DNA of 60,864 nucleotides from Bacteroidaceae bacterium (GCA_017548075.1 JAFYNL010000062.1:1-60864); one strand, 5' to 3'; shown: positions 17,503 through 27,251, numbered from the stretch's first letter. Program-made: numbers and translations. Notes: generated by a model not told the origin, from the sequence alone.

Positions 17503-18875
17503 AAATCGTCATAGCTGGTGCAGGAGCAGTCGGTTCACATCTTGCCGCTCTCCTTTCGCGAGAAGATCAGGACATTATTCTCATCGATGAGAGTCCCGAG
17601 AAGACCGCTCGCTTGCTTAATTCTAGCGACCTCGACTTGATGACGCTCAATGTTTCGCCAACATCAATCAGAGGTCTTCGTGAAGGTGGCGTCCATCAAT
17701 GCGACCTCTTCATTGCCGTAACGCCTGAAGAAACGCGAAACATCACTTGTTGCATGCTGGCTCATACCCTTGGTGCTCGCAAGACCATTGCTAGAGTGGA
17801 TACTGCCGAATACACAATGCCTCAGTATAGCGACCTTTTCCAGCAGATGGGAGTCGATTCCATCATCTATCCAGAAGGCCTTGCTGCAAAGGAAATCCTC
17901 GATGGTATCAAGCGTTCTTGGGTGCGTCAGTATTGGGAGGTTGCAGGCGGAGCGCTCGTTATGCTCGGCATTAAACTTCGCGAGAAAGCTCGTATTACAG
18001 GCGTTGCACTTCGTGACCTTTGTGATGCTCAGTCGCCTTATCGAATTGTGGCCATCAAGAGAGGTGATGATACGATTATTCCTTCTGGTAATGATGAGCT
18101 GCGAAACGGCGATATTGCCTACTTTATGACCACCAAGCGCCACATTCAATACATTCGAGAGATTGTTGGTAAAGAGGACTATGCAGACGTAAGGAACGTA
18201 ATGATAATGGGCGGCGGACGTACTTCTGTCCACGTTTGCGAGGGCAAGCCCGACTTCTATAACATCAAGATTATTGAGCAGAATGAAGAGCGTTGCCATA
18301 AACTCAACGAAATCCTCGATGATAGCGACGTTCGCATCATTCAGGGCGACGGAAGAGACACGAGTCTGCTTCTCGACGAAGGACTCTCTGATATGCAAGC
18401 TTTCTGTGCCCTTACTCCTGAAACAGAGACAAACATTCTTGCCTGTCTTGCTGCAAAGCGAATGGGCGTTCGCAAGACTGTTGCCCTCGTTGACAATATG
18501 GATTATATCTCGATGGCAGAGAAACTCGATATAGGCACCATTATCAATAAGAAGATGATTGCGGCAGGTCGCATCTATCAGATGATGCTCGATACCGACG
18601 CTCAGAATGTGAAGTGCCTGACTATTGCGAGTGCCGATGTGGCGGAAATGGTTGTGGGAGAGGGAAGCCCGGCCAGCGAGAAGCCCGTTTACGAGTTGCG
18701 TTTGCCTAAAGGCATCACTCTTGGTGGCTACGTTCGCGGAGAAAATCAGGGAGCCCTTATTTATGGTAATACTCAGCTCCAGCCTGGCGACAGAGTCGTG
18801 GTTTTCTGTAAGAGCGGACTCATCAAGCAGATGGACCACTTCTTCAGCAAGAAAAGCGGATTACATCTGTTCTAA
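17499..18875 (+). CDS. trkA: Trk potassium uptake regulator TrkA
   Basis: A 458-residue peripheral membrane protein that binds NAD(H) and gates the TrkH potassium channel. It has two RCK halves: [17 protein letters not shown] with Asp/Glu at the end of the second strand (IILIDE) near the N-terminus, and a second nucleotide fold starting [12 protein letters not shown]; each is followed by a TrkA_C domain. Overlap with dxs (ATGA) shows translational coupling. trkH, often found next to it in relatives, is not present here; a repeat cluster and convergent genes follow. Confidence 0.93.
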   Translation: MKIVIAGAGAVGSHLAALLSREDQDIILIDESPEKTARLLNSSDLDLMTLNVSPTSIRGLREGGVHQCDLFIAVTPEETRNITCCMLAHTLGARKTIARVDTAEYTMPQYSDLFQQMGVDSIIYPEGLAAKEILDGIKRSWVRQYWEVAGGALVMLGIKLREKARITGVALRDLCDAQSPYRIVAIKRGDDTIIPSGNDELRNGDIAYFMTTKRHIQYIREIVGKEDYADVRNVMIMGGGRTSVHVCEGKPDFYNIKIIEQNEERCHKLNEILDDSDVRIIQGDGRDTSLLLDEGLSDMQAFCALTPETETNILACLAAKRMGVRKTVALVDNMDYISMAEKLDIGTIINKKMIAAGRIYQMMLDTDAQNVKCLTIASADVAEMVVGEGSPASEKPVYELRLPKGITLGGYVRGENQGALIYGNTQLQPGDRVVVFCKSGLIKQMDHFFSKKSGLHLF

Positions 18876-18898
18876 GAAAACAAACTAAACAGGCGACA

Positions 18899-18979
18899 AT
18901 TCCAAACGTAACACGTTAACTTTGCCAACGTAACACGTTAAGTTTACAAACGACACACGTTAAGTTTGGATTTTAACTA
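18899..18979. repeat. Intergenic 22-base repeat cluster, copy at 18.9 kb
   Basis: Three degenerate units with core AACACGTTA (reverse of TAACGTGTT) spaced by about 22 bases lie between convergent trkA and the HerA-like gene. The part 18949-18979 is a perfect 31-base reverse complement of 39647-39677. It has no coding potential. Confidence 0.8.
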
Positions 18980-19009
18980 CGCTTCGTTTTCTGGACACAT
19001 ATTTATAAT

Positions 19010-19042
19010 AAAATAGGGCACAATGTTGCGCCCTATCTTTTT
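19010..19042. terminator. Terminator between trkA and the HerA-like gene
   Basis: ATAGGGC and GCCCTAT form a 7-base stem with a 10-base loop, flanked by A-rich and T-rich tracts, so it can work in both directions. Confidence 0.75.
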
Positions 19043-19061
19043 GCTTTTTATGAGTTAAATC

Positions 19062-20654
19062 TTACTTAATCAGGTTGCCAAGAATGCTGCGAGTGATTTC
19101 GCGACTTGCAGTTCTGGTGGCAGTTCCTACTGCACTCTTCGTCACTTTTTTGCCGAGTCCATCCTTTGAACGGCTCTTCGTACCTGTCACAGTATTAGCA
19201 ACATAGGTGCCAAGTGCTGCAGTAACACTTGTAATGACTGCTGAGATGATTTTCGAGAAGAAACCTTTCTTTTTGCTCTTCGACTTGCCGGCTTCCTTCT
19301 CTTCCTTTTGAGCCTGCTTTTCTTGTTCTGCTGCTTCAGCCGCTTCGGCTTTTGCTTTTTCGGCAGCTTCACTTTCTGCAAGAAGAACTTCGAAGGCACT
19401 CTCGCGGTCAATCATGGTGTCGTAACGGCCAAACATGCGAGAGGTCTTGATGATTTGCTCGCGTTGGCTTTCTGTAATCGCGCCAATTTGGCTGAGCGGG
19501 AAGAGCACTTTTGCGCGTTCCACAATGCCTGGAGTTCCCTTCTCATCGAGGAAAGAAACGAGGGCTTCACCTGTGCCGAGTTCCATGATGGCGTCTTCCG
19601 TCTTGAAGTCGGGATTAGCTCGGAAGGTCTCTGCAGCTGCTTTCACATTCTTCTGTTCCTTAGGCGTGAAGGCACGAAGAGCATGCTGAACTCTGTTACC
19701 AAGTTGAGCGAGGACAGAATCGGGAATGTCTGTGGGATTCTGCGTCACAAAGTAAACGCCTACGCCCTTGCTTCGAATGAGACGAACCACCTGCTCAATC
19801 TTATCTACCAAACTCTTTGAAGTGTCCGTGAAGAGCGTGTGAGCTTCGTCGAAGAAGAACACGAGTCTGGGCAATTCCTGGTCGCCTACTTCGGGCAAAC
19901 GAGCGTAAAGGTCGGAGAGAAGCCAAAGGAGGAAAGTGGAGTAGAGCTTGGGTTGATGCATGAGTTTGTCAGCTGCGAGGACATTCATGATGCCTTTTCC
20001 GTCGGCACTTACTTGAAGGAGGTCCATGATGTCGAAAGCTGGCTCGCCAAAGAACTTGTCAGCACCTTGATTCTCAAGGGCGAGAAGAGCACGCTGAATG
20101 GCTCCCACACTAGCGGTAGAAACGTTTCCGTAGGTCTTTGTCAACTCGTTCGCGTGGTCGGCAATGTAGGTCAGCATAGAGCGTAAGTCCTTGAGGTCGA
20201 GCAAGAGCAAACCTCTTTCGTCGGCCACTTTGAAGAGAATTGTCATCACGCCAGCCTGCACTTCGTTCAGCTCCATGAGTCGCGACATAAGGTCTGGTCC
20301 CATGTTCGAGATGGTGGTTCGCATGGGGTGTCCTTGCTCGCCGAATACATCATAGAAACATACGGGAGCGCCCTGGAACTCGGGATTCTCGATGCCGAAC
20401 TCTGCACAACGCTTCTCGATGAAGCCGGACATCTGTCCTGTTTGGCTGATACCCGAAAGGTCGCCCTTCATGTCGGCCATGAAGCAGGGAACTCCGGCTT
20501 GAGAGAATGTCTCGGCTAAAACTTGCAGGGTAACGGTTTTACCTGTACCTGTGGCTCCGGCAATCAGTCCATGTCGGTTGGCCATCTTTCCATTAAGGCA
20601 TATCGGTCCTTCCTGACCGTGTGCCACGTATAAACGTCTGTCTGAGGTTAACAT
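19062..20654 (-). CDS. HerA-like ATPase of the DUF853 family
   Basis: A 530-residue P-loop ATPase. Walker A is GATGTGKT at residues 33-40, Walker B is LPRLVFFFDEAHTLF, and an Arg/Gln-rich FVTQNPTDIPDSVL block follows, as in HerA/FtsK-like translocases. Residues about 430-470 are a highly charged Ala/Glu/Lys stretch, then a basic tail. Family members (YjgR) have no firmly known role. It starts two bases after the GH76 gene, so it is probably transcribed from the GH76 promoter, an odd pairing with no evident functional link. Confidence 0.85.
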   Translation of the reverse strand: MLTSDRRLYVAHGQEGPICLNGKMANRHGLIAGATGTGKTVTLQVLAETFSQAGVPCFMADMKGDLSGISQTGQMSGFIEKRCAEFGIENPEFQGAPVCFYDVFGEQGHPMRTTISNMGPDLMSRLMELNEVQAGVMTILFKVADERGLLLLDLKDLRSMLTYIADHANELTKTYGNVSTASVGAIQRALLALENQGADKFFGEPAFDIMDLLQVSADGKGIMNVLAADKLMHQPKLYSTFLLWLLSDLYARLPEVGDQELPRLVFFFDEAHTLFTDTSKSLVDKIEQVVRLIRSKGVGVYFVTQNPTDIPDSVLAQLGNRVQHALRAFTPKEQKNVKAAAETFRANPDFKTEDAIMELGTGEALVSFLDEKGTPGIVERAKVLFPLSQIGAITESQREQIIKTSRMFGRYDTMIDRESAFEVLLAESEAAEKAKAEAAEAAEQEKQAQKEEKEAGKSKSKKKGFFSKIISAVITSVTAALGTYVANTVTGTKSRSKDGLGKKVTKSAVGTATRTASREITRSILGNLIK

Positions 20655-20656
20655 AG

Positions 20657-23600
20657 TTATTTAATTAAAAGTTTCTTTCCGTTGATGATATTGATGCCTC
20701 TTTGTGGCTTGCTCAAGCGTTGTCCAGAGAGGTTATAGATGGTTTGTCTGTTGTCTGTGGTCTGTTGTCTGTGGTCTATTCCAGTTGGGTCGACAGGTTG
20801 AATGTTAAGCAATTGCAATTCGCCTATCTGCAGTTGGTTTCCGCCATTTGTCTTATTGATTGTGAGGCGATACTGTTGGAAGGATTCCATACTCTCAACA
20901 AAGTAGAACTGAGTGGCATAGCGATGGGAGAAGGTCTCGTTTGAACGAGTGTCGAGCAAAGTCCAAGTTGCGCCATCATTGCTTCCTTCGAGAGTCCAGG
21001 ATGCAGGGTCTCGCGTCAGTTCGTTCTTGCTTGCAGTAATGCTATAAGCGTTGATGCTCACACCTGTTGTATCCGCATAAGTGTAGGTGATGCTTATCGG
21101 CTCGTTGAAGTCGGCTCGATAAAGCGTGAGATATTTCCCGTCGTAAATGCGATTGATGAGTTCTGTGCTGGAAAACCCTTCTGCAGAGGCTTCGACAACG
21201 TCTGGAGCCAAGAGATTCGGGTCGCCAGTCTCGGCAATGGTTGCTCCGTAAAGTTCGAAATCGGCAAGGCGAACGGAAGAGCCTGAAGCCTCAGTTACTT
21301 GGAGTCGGAAGTGCTTGAGGAGTTTCGTGGTCGAAGTGGTGTAAGTGAGTCTGGAGCCTCGAGCCGGGAAGGTCATGGTCTTCAATGCGAGTTGAGATTC
21401 CGTTCCATCGTCGTCAAGACCTATGAGCTTGATGCCTTGCGGATCGAGTTCGGCATTATCGGCACAAACAAGAGATAAGCCAACTGCCTTGACTGGAATG
21501 GGAACATAAATGTCCCAATATGGCGTCTCTCCGCTGATTGTGGCATAGGTTGTTCCATCGTCATCAATGAGAGCTTCTGTGTCGCTTCCGTCACTCGAAA
21601 GTATTGTGGCGATAGTCGTCACATCTGCATAATAAGTTCCATAATCGAGTTTGCCGAAGAGTTGCCATTGAGTGAGCTGAGCCTCTTCTCCAGAAACCGT
21701 CAAACGATAGTAGAGATAAGAGGTCTCGGGGTTAACGCGATAGACATTTGTGCAGTTATCATAGGGGAAATCGGCCTCTGTTTGTTGGTCGATTAGCTTC
21801 CATGAAGAGGTTCCGTTTGCCGAACCCTCGAGTTTCCAAGAGACAGGAGCTTGCTCGTTTGCTACTGCCGTAATACTATAGGCTGTGAGCTTGTAATTGC
21901 CTGCAGAACGATAGATGGCTGTAATAGGAGTTGTGAAGACGGTTGTTCCCACGTGGTCGATAAGGGCTTCTGTGCCTTCTGTAATGGTGCCTCCGTCGGC
22001 AGTCAAGTCGAATTCGTCAATGCATCGGCCAAGCAATTGCCAATCGGAGATTGAGAACTTGCTTTGTGTCTCAGCCATATCGAAGAGCAGACGATAATAA
22101 GTATAAGGTTTCGTGGGCGAAACATCTGAACTGATGCGCTGGGCCTGGACGCTAAAGGTTGTGTCGGCAACACTATGTAGTGTCTCCCAATTCTCCCCGT
22201 CTTCAGAGCCTTGCAAAGCCCATCCCGTTGGGTCTCCAGCTCTGTCGCTTCCAGAGAAGAATTGGTAGCCGTAGAGTTGCATAGGCGAAGGACTTTGATA
22301 TTGTATCCAGGTTTGAGAGCCTGTCTCGATAGGAGCAACGATAGAGGTCGTGAGGTCGCCATCCACAATTGCCTGCGCCTCGTCTGTCTCGAAGGATGTG
22401 GTGAGCGTTCCGTTTCCATTTGTGAGGTCGGCAAAGACTGGATTGAGGCTATAGAATTGCCACCAGTTCACATTCGTCTGGCCTGAACCTGAAGAAACGA
22501 AATAGACATCATGAACGCCTGTAACGGGCACATTTATCATCTTTCGGATTGTGTCCCAAGTCTTGAGGGCCGAGAGTTCGTTGCCCTTGATGTTGCAAAG
22601 GAGCGTGCCTTTTGTGGCGTTGGGGTAGTCAAGGAAGACATTTATGCCCGTACTTGCGATGGAGATGTTGGTTCGAAGTTCAATATGAGAGGCTGGCTTG
22701 CTGCCGAAGTCAACTCGTCGATACCCAATATAGTAAGTGTTCTTCATTGGTCCAACCTTTCCTCCATTATCTTCATCGCCATTTCCTTCATAAGTCACGG
22801 GAGCATTTCGAACAAAGTTGAAGTCCTCAGCCTCGTTCTTTTCGTAAGCATTATGGGCATCGACTGCGCCAAGATGGCAATTGAATGCCGCCGAAACGCA
22901 TGTCATGTTTCCATCATGACTGAAGTCCTTGTATTCGTCTCCTTCTTTATGTTTGAAGTTTTCTTCCGATTTCGTGAGCCAAGCCGAAGAGGTTATGCCG
23001 GCAGAGTTCCTGTTATTCCAGGCATGATAGGCATTCTTGGCCATCCAAGCATAATGCGACGGGGCGTTGAAGCTTTCCGCATACATTCTCAGATAACGCA
23101 GCATAATGCCCTTGAAGCCCGTCAGGTCGCCTTTAACCGTCTGGCAGACATGAATGATGCCATTCGAGTTGGCAAGATTCTTTTCCGACCAGCTGATGAT
23201 GGCATCTGCGTCGTCCTTGAATATCTTTTCTCCGTAGTGGTTGTAGAGCATGATGGCAGCTCCGAGATTTGTGCCCTGATTGTAGGTCGAGGCCCAGGTG
23301 TTGTAGTTGCCTGTGGCTTGGTCGTAGCTGTCATAAATCTTGCCCGTAGGCTTTCCGTTCGACATCTCGAAGAGCTTGCCTCGCTCGGCCATATAGGTCT
23401 TGCGGGCTTTCTGATAGTAAGTTGTATCTGCTTGAGCGATAGCGAGATAGCAGGCGCAAACGGCTGCCGGACCATTGATGCAAGAGTTTGTGCCTTGACC
23501 GCTATTGTGTTTCCATTGCAGGAGGTCGTTCCCATAGCAATCGGCACGCTTGAACATACCATCGAAGTTCTTCTTGGCCGTAGTCTTATATTTTGTGACA

Positions 23601-24433
23601 CCCGTAAGCAGATAGGCTCGGATGCAAGCAATGCACATCCAGGCAATATCGTCGTTATACTCGTTGTAGCCATCCACGCCTTTCTGATACCAAGTATCTT
23701 TCTTGCGATAAATGAAATTGGTATAGAGGTTCTCGAACATGGTGGCATACTGCTGGTCGCCAGTCGTCTCGAGAGCATCCAGAACAATCTCGAACATCTC
23801 TGCGTCGCCCCACCAGCCGCCGTTTCCAATAATCCAACCTGTGGAGGCTTGCTTATAGGCACGCGCCTTCCACTTGTTCATCATATCGTCGCGCTTGTCC
23901 TTTGTGAAAGCCTTCTCCATCGGATCTACAACTTCTACGGTCCAAGTGATGCGAGTGGTATCGACAGTATTTGTGGTGGAAGCCGTATTGACAATGGTCA
24001 GGCCGCTTCCGTCCGTAGGATCTGCTGCGGCTGCGAGAGCATATTTCTGCGTGGTGCCTTGGAAGATGAAGTACTGATTTGTGGTACCTTCCACGGGGAC
24101 GAACTCCCACGAGCCCTTACTGCTGGCATTCGATTTCTTCACCTGCCCAACATTGCCCGAAGAGCCTGAAGTGAGGCCACTCAGATAGTATCCTGTGTAA
24201 TCGTTCGAGAGCAGGAAAGTTCCGTTGGTTCTGCCTTCGAGCGTCCATCTCTGGGCATTGACATTTGTCTCTGTCCAAAGGACTGCGTTCTTGTTTTCGT
24301 CGAGCGAAGAGTTCTCTACAAAGACAGACTTCCCGTTGTGAACCAAACGGATGGTTTGCCCAGTCTCGAAGGCCCAAGCACAAAGGCTTGCAGCCAATAA
24401 AGCAAAAGTGAAAAGGGGGCGAAACGACTTCAT
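20657..24433 (-). CDS. GH76 alpha-1,6-mannanase with lectin, CBM6-like and discoidin-like domains
   Basis: A 1258-residue exported enzyme. Order: signal peptide 1-21; ricin-type lectin-like fold about 22-165; GH76 catalytic domain about 185-530 with the Asp-Asp pair at 261-262 (YNEYNDDIAWM); a CBM6-like domain starting at EAEDF; then about four F5/8 (discoidin)-like beta domains marked by SWKLEG and WTLEGS strands; last, a sorting tail (IYNLSGQRLSKPQRGINI, then KKLLIK). It cleaves alpha-1,6-mannan such as yeast or fungal cell-wall mannan; the extra domains bind glycans. A short tandem repeat (20739-20775) has entered the frame just before the tail. Its own promoter lies at 24464. Confidence 0.9.
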   Translation of the reverse strand: MKSFRPLFTFALLAASLCAWAFETGQTIRLVHNGKSVFVENSSLDENKNAVLWTETNVNAQRWTLEGRTNGTFLLSNDYTGYYLSGLTSGSSGNVGQVKKSNASSKGSWEFVPVEGTTNQYFIFQGTTQKYALAAAADPTDGSGLTIVNTASTTNTVDTTRITWTVEVVDPMEKAFTKDKRDDMMNKWKARAYKQASTGWIIGNGGWWGDAEMFEIVLDALETTGDQQYATMFENLYTNFIYRKKDTWYQKGVDGYNEYNDDIAWMCIACIRAYLLTGVTKYKTTAKKNFDGMFKRADCYGNDLLQWKHNSGQGTNSCINGPAAVCACYLAIAQADTTYYQKARKTYMAERGKLFEMSNGKPTGKIYDSYDQATGNYNTWASTYNQGTNLGAAIMLYNHYGEKIFKDDADAIISWSEKNLANSNGIIHVCQTVKGDLTGFKGIMLRYLRMYAESFNAPSHYAWMAKNAYHAWNNRNSAGITSSAWLTKSEENFKHKEGDEYKDFSHDGNMTCVSAAFNCHLGAVDAHNAYEKNEAEDFNFVRNAPVTYEGNGDEDNGGKVGPMKNTYYIGYRRVDFGSKPASHIELRTNISIASTGINVFLDYPNATKGTLLCNIKGNELSALKTWDTIRKMINVPVTGVHDVYFVSSGSGQTNVNWWQFYSLNPVFADLTNGNGTLTTSFETDEAQAIVDGDLTTSIVAPIETGSQTWIQYQSPSPMQLYGYQFFSGSDRAGDPTGWALQGSEDGENWETLHSVADTTFSVQAQRISSDVSPTKPYTYYRLLFDMAETQSKFSISDWQLLGRCIDEFDLTADGGTITEGTEALIDHVGTTVFTTPITAIYRSAGNYKLTAYSITAVANEQAPVSWKLEGSANGTSSWKLIDQQTEADFPYDNCTNVYRVNPETSYLYYRLTVSGEEAQLTQWQLFGKLDYGTYYADVTTIATILSSDGSDTEALIDDDGTTYATISGETPYWDIYVPIPVKAVGLSLVCADNAELDPQGIKLIGLDDDGTESQLALKTMTFPARGSRLTYTTSTTKLLKHFRLQVTEASGSSVRLADFELYGATIAETGDPNLLAPDVVEASAEGFSSTELINRIYDGKYLTLYRADFNEPISITYTYADTTGVSINAYSITASKNELTRDPASWTLEGSNDGATWTLLDTRSNETFSHRYATQFYFVESMESFQQYRLTINKTNGGNQLQIGELQLLNIQPVDPTGIDHRQQTTDNRQTIYNLSGQRLSKPQRGINIINGKKLLIK
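20739..20775 (-). repeat. Short tandem repeat inside the GH76 gene
   Basis: Alternating TGTCTG and TGGTCTGT units encode HRQQTTDNRQT between the last beta domain and the sorting tail. The repeat keeps the frame and is unlike neighbouring coding sequence. Confidence 0.6.
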
Positions 24434-24463
24434 TTTATCTTAATTTTACTTACTTTTTGTGCA

Positions 24464-24494
24464 CAAAGATAGTACTTTTTTGACAAAAAGCAAA
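24464..24494 (-). promoter_or_regulatory. Promoter of the GH76-HerA transcription unit
   Basis: On the minus strand TTTG (24494-24491) and TATCTTTG (24471-24464) are separated by 19 bases, 30 bases before the start codon. Confidence 0.75.
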
Positions 24495-24508
24495 GAAAAA
24501 CCAAGAAA

Positions 24509-25435
24509 TTATCGATTTTCTGCTCCGCAATGAGGGCATTTTCCCAATTGCTTCAGTCTCTTGCCACAAGAACCGCAGAAGTAGCGAGGCTTAGAAAAGC
24601 GGTTGTAACGCAGCATTAGAACGAGGATGAAGAGGGCAAAGAGAATGTAGCTCACGCCAGGACTGAGGGCTGCCAAGGTGAAGAGGAGGTAGCAAAGAAT
24701 GCAACACCCGAGCAGGGAAAGCAGATAGAGCATGGCTTCTCCAGTGGGGAGCAAACGGAAAACTTCCTCAATTGTGGCGAGCGTCAGCACAAGAAGCACC
24801 CAAACGGAGCACAGGAAAAGGCTTAAAATGAGCGGAAGTCCGAAAGGATTGAGCGTTGGATGGTAGTAGTATAGCACCCAAGTCTCGGGCACATAATGCT
24901 GAATTCCCGCATACAAGAGGGCAGAAAGCGCCAGGATGATGAGCAGGAAAGTGGGGTAGGGCGAAAGGATGTCTCGAAGAAAGAAAACATGAGGCTTCTT
25001 TCTGCTGAAAATCTGATAAAACAGTGCAAGCAGAGAGACGGCGAAGAGGATGCCGAAAAGCCCGAGATGACGGATGCTGAAGAGGTGGATGAATTGCGAG
25101 ATGGGGTCGTCGGGCACCACGCTCTCCACAAAGTCGCGCTGATGAACCCAACCCATTGTAAACTGGTCGCGAGCCAACTTCACCCAAACGCTATCCACAG
25201 AATCCTCAGGAATCACAAGTGTCTCAGCCACAACAAGTTGGTCGTTGTAATAGACGCTCAGCTGCTCGCAAACGGTATCGACTGGAAGGTTGTGAAGGGG
25301 CTGATTGCTTTGCAAATGAAGACTGTCGGCAGAGACCAGAAAATTGTCCCCAGCCTCATAAAGCGTCGCATCCTCCTCCTGATAATAACAAGAGGAAAGA
25401 AGGAGTGTAAGAAGAAGCACCAAGAAAGCCTTCAT
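24509..25435 (-). CDS. Membrane lipoprotein with C-terminal zinc ribbon
   Basis: A 308-residue protein. The signal peptide ends at the lipobox LSSC (Cys16). Residues about 20-105 form an outer-facing domain resembling a bacterial SH3 fold (QLSVYYNDQLVVAETLVI, MGWVHQRDFV). Five or so hydrophobic segments follow between 115 and 280, and the C-terminus carries CGSCGKRLKQLGKCPHCG, a zinc ribbon. No known function. It follows the U32 peptidase gene by 16 bases and is the last gene of that operon. Confidence 0.75.
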   Translation of the reverse strand: MKAFLVLLLTLLLSSCYYQEEDATLYEAGDNFLVSADSLHLQSNQPLHNLPVDTVCEQLSVYYNDQLVVAETLVIPEDSVDSVWVKLARDQFTMGWVHQRDFVESVVPDDPISQFIHLFSIRHLGLFGILFAVSLLALFYQIFSRKKPHVFFLRDILSPYPTFLLIILALSALLYAGIQHYVPETWVLYYYHPTLNPFGLPLILSLFLCSVWVLLVLTLATIEEVFRLLPTGEAMLYLLSLLGCCILCYLLFTLAALSPGVSYILFALFILVLMLRYNRFSKPRYFCGSCGKRLKQLGKCPHCGAENR

Positions 25436-25451
25436 TTAGTTTTGAATTTAT

Positions 25452-27251
25452 TTATTTTGAATTGGGCTGGGCCAGCACCATCATTTCGCATTTCTTGCAG
25501 TCGAATTCCAAGCGGAACTTGCGCCCATCACCAAGCACGAGGAAGAGCGGGTCGCGAGGAGCATTGGGGTTCTCCTTCTTGCACCAGCCCCAAGCATGCC
25601 TGAGGCAAAAGCGGCAAGTCATGAGGGGAGTTAAGAGTGAAGAGTGAAGAGTGAAGAATGCTTCGCCTGCGCCTGAACTTTGCGAAGAATCGGGGTTAAC
25701 TTTTTGAGTTTGGGATAATTTCGATTCTTCACTCTTCATTCTTAACTTTTCACTTTCTATGGTTTTCCTTCTCCACTCTGCAAGTTGGCTTCTTGGGATG
25801 AACCAGGGCTGTGAGAAGTGGATTTCCACATCTTTGCAGAGGTAGGGTGTGTCGCCCAGTTTGCTGAGCACATCGCGGATTGAGGCCGTTTGGTCGGTTC
25901 GGGCTGGCTGATGTTCTGCGGCAAATTCCTCGCTCCTGTTTGTGCCGTCTTCTGCCGTAAAAGTCAAGCGGAAACCTTCTTCTGTCTTTTCGAGGAGGAA
26001 ACGGGCATCTATGCGGCGTTCAGCCGTCTTTCCGCTCATCTGGTCCTCCCATTGCTTGTCGAAGCTCCGCCAAAGCAGGTCGCCCTTTTTGAGTGAAGAG
26101 TGAAGAGTGAAGAGTGTTCCGCCTGCGCCTGAGCTTTGCGAAGAAGAATTGTAATAGAGATGATTCCCTTCGGCTCTGTTTACTCGGAAGCCTTGCAGTT
26201 TGCCATCCTGATCGAGGAAGCAAAGCCCGTCGCCGTTGCTGAAGGCCTCTGTCGAGCTGACGATAATGCAGCCGTTCCTCACCTCCTTCACTCGCCCCAC
26301 CTCGCGGCCACGGCTCTTTGGCGTATCGGGCGAAGCGAGGTCGTTTGTGCGGCCTTTCAGGAAGTAGTCTGTGTAGCCCCTCGAGAAGCTGCGAGAGAGG
26401 TCGGGCTGGAAAGTGTAGGTGCTTGTGCCGAAGGAAGAGCGGACGAACTCAGGACGGCGTTTTATGATGGCGTCGAGGGCCCCGCGATAGCTTGCCGTCA
26501 CATTCTTCACATAGGCAATATCCTTCAGTCTGCCCTCAATTTTGAAGCTTCGCACCCCTGCGTCAATCATGGCTTCGAGGTACTTCTGGCGGTTCATATC
26601 CTTGAGCGAGAGCAGGAATTTCTCCTTGATGAGCGTGTTTCCTTCGCCATCCTCGAGTGAGAAAGGCAAACGGCAGAACTGAGCACACTCGCCCCTGTTT
26701 GCAGAGCGACCAAAACAGTACTCCGAAGCATAGCATCTGCCACTATAGGAGACGCAAAGGGCACCATGAACAAAGGCTTCCAGACGCACCTCCGGCACGG
26801 CCTCGTGTATCTCTTTTATCTGTTCAAGTGAAAGTTCACGAGCAAGGACTATCTGGTTGAATCCTAATTCTTTAAGCCTTGCCACTTTTTCCTTTGTCCG
26901 ATTGTCCATCTGGGTGCTTGCGTGCAGAGGAACGGGAGGCATCTTTAGCTTCAGGAAGACCTCGTCTTGAGTGATGAAAGCATCCACTCCAGCGTGGTAG
27001 AGATCCCATGCAATTTGCCTTGCTTGCTCCAGTTCTTCAGGGCGCAGCAGGGTGTTCAGAGTGGCATAAATCTTCACCCCAAACTGATGGGCGTAGTCGC
27101 AAAGTTTCTGAATGTCCTCAACGGAATTGCCCGCAGCCACCCTTGCTCCAAAGCGCGGCGCCCCTATATAGACAGCGTCTGCCCCGTGGTCGACGGCTGC
27201 AATGCCGCATTCAAGGTTCCGAGCAGGGGAGAGAAGTTCAAGTGAGGACAT
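25452..27251 (-). CDS. Peptidase U32 family protein
   Basis: A 599-residue protein of the U32 (collagenase-like / RlhA, TrhP) family, whose better-studied members act in hydroxylation of rRNA or tRNA. Typical blocks: ELLSPARNLECGIAAVDHGADAVYIG at the N-terminus, HASTQMDNRTKEKVARLKELG, EAFVHGALCVSYSGRCYAS, four Cys in CYASEYCFGRSANRGECAQFCR, and SFKIEGRLKDIAYV. Two low-complexity segments (SSQSSGAGGTLFTLHSSL and a near copy) are encoded by a repeat element inserted in frame at 26091-26149 and 25628-25760. It overlaps metA by 14 bases. Confidence 0.9.
   Translation of the reverse strand: MSSLELLSPARNLECGIAAVDHGADAVYIGAPRFGARVAAGNSVEDIQKLCDYAHQFGVKIYATLNTLLRPEELEQARQIAWDLYHAGVDAFITQDEVFLKLKMPPVPLHASTQMDNRTKEKVARLKELGFNQIVLARELSLEQIKEIHEAVPEVRLEAFVHGALCVSYSGRCYASEYCFGRSANRGECAQFCRLPFSLEDGEGNTLIKEKFLLSLKDMNRQKYLEAMIDAGVRSFKIEGRLKDIAYVKNVTASYRGALDAIIKRRPEFVRSSFGTSTYTFQPDLSRSFSRGYTDYFLKGRTNDLASPDTPKSRGREVGRVKEVRNGCIIVSSTEAFSNGDGLCFLDQDGKLQGFRVNRAEGNHLYYNSSSQSSGAGGTLFTLHSSLKKGDLLWRSFDKQWEDQMSGKTAERRIDARFLLEKTEEGFRLTFTAEDGTNRSEEFAAEHQPARTDQTASIRDVLSKLGDTPYLCKDVEIHFSQPWFIPRSQLAEWRRKTIESEKLRMKSEESKLSQTQKVNPDSSQSSGAGEAFFTLHSSLLTPLMTCRFCLRHAWGWCKKENPNAPRDPLFLVLGDGRKFRLEFDCKKCEMMVLAQPNSK
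25628..25760 (-). repeat. Palindromic repeat element inserted in frame in the U32 gene, copy B
   Basis: The segment starts with three to four AGTGAAG units, then a block shared with copy A (CTTCGCCTGCGCCTGA and following to TTTGCGAAGAA). It ends with the reverse complement of the AGTGAAG units (CTTCACTCTTCATTC), so it is bounded by inverted repeats. It encodes about 40 extra residues without breaking the frame. Confidence 0.75.
26091..26149 (-). repeat. Repeat element inserted in frame in the U32 gene, copy A
   Basis: Three AGTGAAG units followed by the same block as copy B, encoding SSSQSSGAGGTLFTLHSSL. It differs from copy B at only a few bases over about 57 bases. Confidence 0.75.

Noticed and set aside
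17664-18839. 391-codon open frame antisense to trkA
   Set aside because: trkA is certain; the other strand shows only codon-bias openness.
22511-24169. 552-codon open frame antisense to the GH76 gene
   Set aside because: The GH76 frame has clear domains, promoter and tail; the antisense frame has none.
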